Source of the DNA: Budorcas taxicolor
Taxonomy: Eukaryota > Chordata > Mammalia > Artiodactyla > Bovidae
Length of the DNA stretch: 64,000 nt
Assembly (NCBI RefSeq): GCF_023091745.1
Contig: NC_068910.1
Coordinates: 6,236,272 to 6,300,271, forward strand
Reading direction: 5' to 3'
The position numbers were made by a program, and so were the translations under genes. This document shows positions 61,054 to 64,000 of this stretch, piece by piece (within the stretch, counting starts at the first letter, position 1; each line of letters begins with the position of its first letter). The notes below the pieces were generated by a model that was given only the letters and a program-made list of their open reading frames with translations, was not told where the DNA came from and searched no databases.

Positions 61054-62394
61054 GTGAGTGTTGGGGTCGGGGTCGCGGCCCTCCCGGGTCCTCGCCGCGC
61101 TGAAGTTCGAGCCCCACTCTGGGGCCGTACAGTTCTGCCGCACCGCTCGGATTTGAAGTTCGGTGGCTCTAGGGGTGGTCAGAGGGAGGCCGCGGAACCT
61201 CTCAGAACTCTGCGGACAGCCCAGGTGCCGCGTCCCCTGCTCTCCTTTCCTTCTCCCGCAACAGTTGAAAACAAAATCCCAAACACCGTAGGAGCCGCTG
61301 TATTCTGAGCCCTTAGCGGGTTCCAAGCATTGTTCCTAATCTCAGCCTGCCCACAGCCCCGTCAAGTCGATTCAGGTAAGCCAGGGTTCTGGAGGAAATG
61401 TCTGTGCCTAGGTTTTTGAGGAAAGCTGGGTGAACCCACAAGGCAGGACGCTGGGCTTGGTCCTTGCTCTGCAGGAGACTGGGTTTTAAGTTTCTTGGGG
61501 TTTTTCCTGGCCTTTTACTGAGTAGGTACTGAGTAGAGTTGGGGTCTCTTATGCTATGACAGTCAGCTTTTTTTTTTAATGAGTTTTTAACTCCGTAGTT
61601 CTGAAGAGGTGAATTGTTTTGAGGGCTGTCTTTTACTACCCAGTGAAGACCAGACAACTTGAGGTGCTCGGAAGGATGAACTTTTTTTTTTTTTTAAGTA
61701 GCTTCAAAAACAAAAAACACGCACTTGTTCATCAGTCCTGGTTGGTGAGAGAGTGGGTTCAAAATAAATGCTGATAATCTGCAAGGTCTCCTGATGAACT
61801 AGTATGAAACTACCAGTAAGTTTTCTTTCTGTGTGCTTAGCATCGGGCCATTAACTTACGCAACTGGATGTAACGCCTAGATAGGCAGGCTAGTGGGGTG
61901 GAAAGCTTTGTGGGGTAGGAATTATTAATGGCAGGTGGGGGCTCTTCTCCCATCGCCACCTTTGACTAGCCCTGGAGCAGGTGTCTTCCCTTCTCTGGGC
62001 TTCATATCCTTTGTCAGCTGGCTGTGAACTCTACCCTTTGGCTTTCCTAGTGCACACGTGAAAGCACTTTATAACCCCGGGCAGCTTGCAGCAGGTAGGA
62101 GAGGCTTCTCTTGCTTCCTTGCCTTTGCGGATCGTGGGGACCTGCTTTGCAGGGCATCTAGACTTTGATGAGAGAATTTGTGTTTGCGTGACGTGCCCCT
62201 TTTGCACTGCTTTGTAACCATCCTCTTCCAGCGTCCTCCTTTCTGAAAAGTCGGGTCAGGTTTTAAACCTGCTAGGAAAAGATGAAATGGGGGAGACGGT
62301 AAGAAGTATCATTTCCAGTCTGAAACCTGCCTTTCAGTCTCGTTTGTATCCCGAGTTTTGAGAGACGAGTGGTGGAACGTAGTCCAACTGTCCA

Positions 62395-62560
62395 TTTTTG
62401 TCCATTGACTTATTCTTTCAGCAGATAGTCACTGAGTTCCTTCTGGTTGCAAAACGCTGTGCTGGGTGATGAGAGGATGCAGAACTGTCAGTGACACCAA
62501 CCCTGGCTCTGGGGAGCTCACCTTCTAGTTGGGAGAAGGAGGCGTCTAAAGTGTTGTAGA
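62395..62560 (+). mobile_element. L2 LINE fragment
   Basis: Carries L2 3'-end wording: ttattctttcagcagatagt, acgctgtgctgggtgatgag, ggggagctcaccttctagtt. Confidence 0.65.
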
Positions 62561-62951
62561 CATTCAGTGTTGATATTCAGAGGAGTTTGGCCAGTCGGGA
62601 AATCTGGGAATCTTCAAGACCCGGTGTTGGGGGGCGGGGTGTGGTCATAATTTGAGCTGAGTCTCAGAATGGATATGAAGGTATGGTAACTGTACTCCAG
62701 CCAGCCCTGCGAACTGGACTCTCACAGGTGGTGGACCAGGGAGCAGCCTCAAGAGAATCAACTGAATCGATTAATCAAAGTCTTTAGGTGAAAATCCTGT
62801 TATGCAAAAAGCTGCCTGGAACATCCGAGGCTCTGTCCTCGAGGAACGCTGCCCCGTGGTCCGGCTGTAGCTCCCTCGGAGTGCCTCTTCACCCTCAAGC
62901 GTAGCCAGGGCCCCCCGTGCCACTGTCCCCTCTGCTTGGACTGTACTTTTT

Positions 62952-63162
62952 TCTGTTGTGTTAGTCACTCAAGTCTTGTCCAACTCTTTGCAACCCTATG
63001 GACTGTAGGCCGCAAGCTCCTCTGTCCATGGAATTCTCCAAGCTAGAATACTGGAGTGGGTTGCCATGCCTTTCTCCAGAGTATCTTCCCTGGTCCAGGG
63101 ATTGAACCCGGGTCTCCCACATTGCAGGCAGATTCTTTACCGTCTGAGCTACCAGGGAAGCC
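62952..63162 (-). mobile_element. Bov-tA SINE
   Basis: Reverse full-length copy (gttgtgttagtcactcaagt, caaccctatggactgtaggc, tctgagctaccagggaagcc). Confidence 0.93.
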
Positions 63163-63339
63163 ACCTGCCAAATTCCTCCTCATCTGAGCCCTTTTTTTTT
63201 TTCCACCACCACCAGCCCCTCAGACTGCTATAGCACATACTAACCCCATTAAAATATTCATTCTGCCTGATTGGGGTTACTTCCAAACAGGCTTCTCTGG
63301 GGCAAGAAGTACCTCTTTTCTATGTCTACATCTCCAGTC

Positions 63340-63405
63340 CCTGGCATAGTGCTTGGCGCAACAAAGGCACTTAGAGTGAATGTTTACTGAATGAATGAAT
63401 GATCA
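63340..63405 (+). mobile_element. L2-like 3' terminus
   Basis: Reads ctggcatagtgcttggcgca and gtttactgaatgaatgaatg, the common L2 end. Short. Confidence 0.55.
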
Positions 63406-63499
63406 GATGCCATCAAGAACTTTAAAAGTGGTGGATTTAATGAGATGATTGCATTCTAACTACCATCAGTTCATTTACCAACAATATCTTTGGTTTTAG

Positions 63500-63544
63500 G
63501 TGTCAGTAATTAACACTGTGGACACTTCCCATGAGGACATGATT
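63500..63544 (+). CDS. SEC13: SEC13 exon 2 (start of N terminus)
   Basis: 45 bp, 15 codons, phase 0: VSVINTVDTSHEDMI, the conserved SEC13 N terminus. This strand inserts as a blade into SEC31 or NUP145C in the family's known structures. The donor is gtaagt at 63545. Following exons (the WD-repeat propeller) lie beyond the window. Confidence 0.95.
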
Positions 63545-64000
63545 GTAAGTATTCCTTTAGCCCTTCCTCACATGCTGAGGACATGGGCATCTCTGTTGAT
63601 GATTTATGAGTCCAGTGTGGCCTTGCAGCCTTTGCCAGTCAGGCTGTAACCTCAGGGGTATGGTCAGTCTCCAGGCAGGCCCTCTGAGTTGACAGGGCTG
63701 TGACAGTCTGATTACTCGAAGTCAGGAAAAACCCAGAAACAGTTTGCAGCTCAAGGTACTTAGTCTCCTGGCCAGAAAAGTAACTGCCTCTGGGATGGGA
63801 TGGAAGTGGGTACAGAGGTTTGAAATAGTCTTCCCACCTATCTTCCTCTTGCTGTCACTTCTTAGCCCCATTGAAAAGGGGATTAAAGAAGAAAAAATAA
63901 CGACTTATCTCGTGGTCCAGACTTATGCTTATTGGAAGCCGTATGCTTCCAGTGCAGGGAGCACAGGTTTGATCCCTAGTTGGGAAGGTTCTGCCTGCTG
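63545..64000. other. SEC13 intron 2 (continues beyond window)
   Basis: No recognisable feature until a forward CHR-2-type SINE begins near 63908. Confidence 0.85.
63908..64000 (+). mobile_element. CHR-2-type SINE, cut by the window end
   Basis: Forward copy in the middle of its sequence: cttattggaagccgtatgct, tccagtgcagggagcacagg, tttgatccctagttggga. Confidence 0.7.

Larger units (their letters stand above)
61054..63499. other. SEC13 intron 1
   Basis: 2.4 kb, phase 0. It contains an L2-like fragment (about 62395-62560), a reverse Bov-tA (62952-63162) and L2-like wording at 63340-63405. The acceptor is tatctttggttttag at 63499. Confidence 0.85.

Overview
The window is ruminant (pecoran, probably bovid) nuclear DNA. 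The interspersed repeats show this: many Bov-tA and BOV-A2 SINEs, several RTE-BovB LINE fragments, and CHR-type tRNA-Glu SINEs, over older MIR, L2 and L1 remnants. The repeats do not separate cattle, sheep, goat and related species.

Two genes, both on the + strand, account for all the coding sequence I can support. Positions 1766-58805 hold the 3' part of ATP2B2 (PMCA2, plasma-membrane Ca2+-transporting ATPase 2). There are 13 constitutive coding exons, two alternative exons at splice site C, and a long 3' UTR. Upstream exons (actuator domain, TM1-2, splice site A) lie outside the window. Spliced together, the exons encode the last 842 residues of the 'b' form: TM3-TM4 with PEGLP, the phosphorylation motif CSDKTGT, the nucleotide-binding domain with KGAS, the hinge motif TGDGTNDGP, TM5-TM10, the calmodulin-binding helix and a C-terminal ETSL PDZ ligand. 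Frame and phase hold across every junction, and I see no break. From 60985 onwards lies the start of SEC13 (COPII coat, nuclear pore and GATOR2 subunit): its GC-rich promoter, a first coding exon that supplies only the ATG, a 2.4-kb intron, and a 45-bp second exon. The ATP2B2-SEC13 order matches the known mammalian arrangement (human 3p25) and supports the paralogue call.

Layout: 1-1765, intron with an antisense BovB tail and MIR; 1766-6062, TM3/TM4 and phosphorylation-site exons; 6063-19630, a 13.6-kb repeat-rich intron; 19631-21673, nucleotide-binding exons; 21674-31586, a 9.9-kb intron; 31587-35355, P-domain to TM5 exons; 35356-40342, an intron carrying the largest BovB copy; 40343-44888, TM6-TM10 and the start of the calmodulin-binding domain; 44889-53671, the splice-site-C region with a 172-nt exon (46588-46759) and a 55-nt exon (50821-50875); 53672-58805, last coding exon and 3' UTR; 58806-60780, intergenic; 60780-64000, SEC13 5' end.

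The most unusual structure surrounds splice site C. An intragenic CpG-dense block abuts the acceptor of the 172-nt exon. The regulated exon has markedly AT-richer third codon positions than its constitutive neighbours. A same-strand cluster of twelve GGTCA pentamers in about 384 bp lies just downstream. The 55-nt exon places its stop codon 47 nt from the final junction. I found no unknown gene system here. The unexplained signals are regulatory or structural, and functional claims for them are inference.
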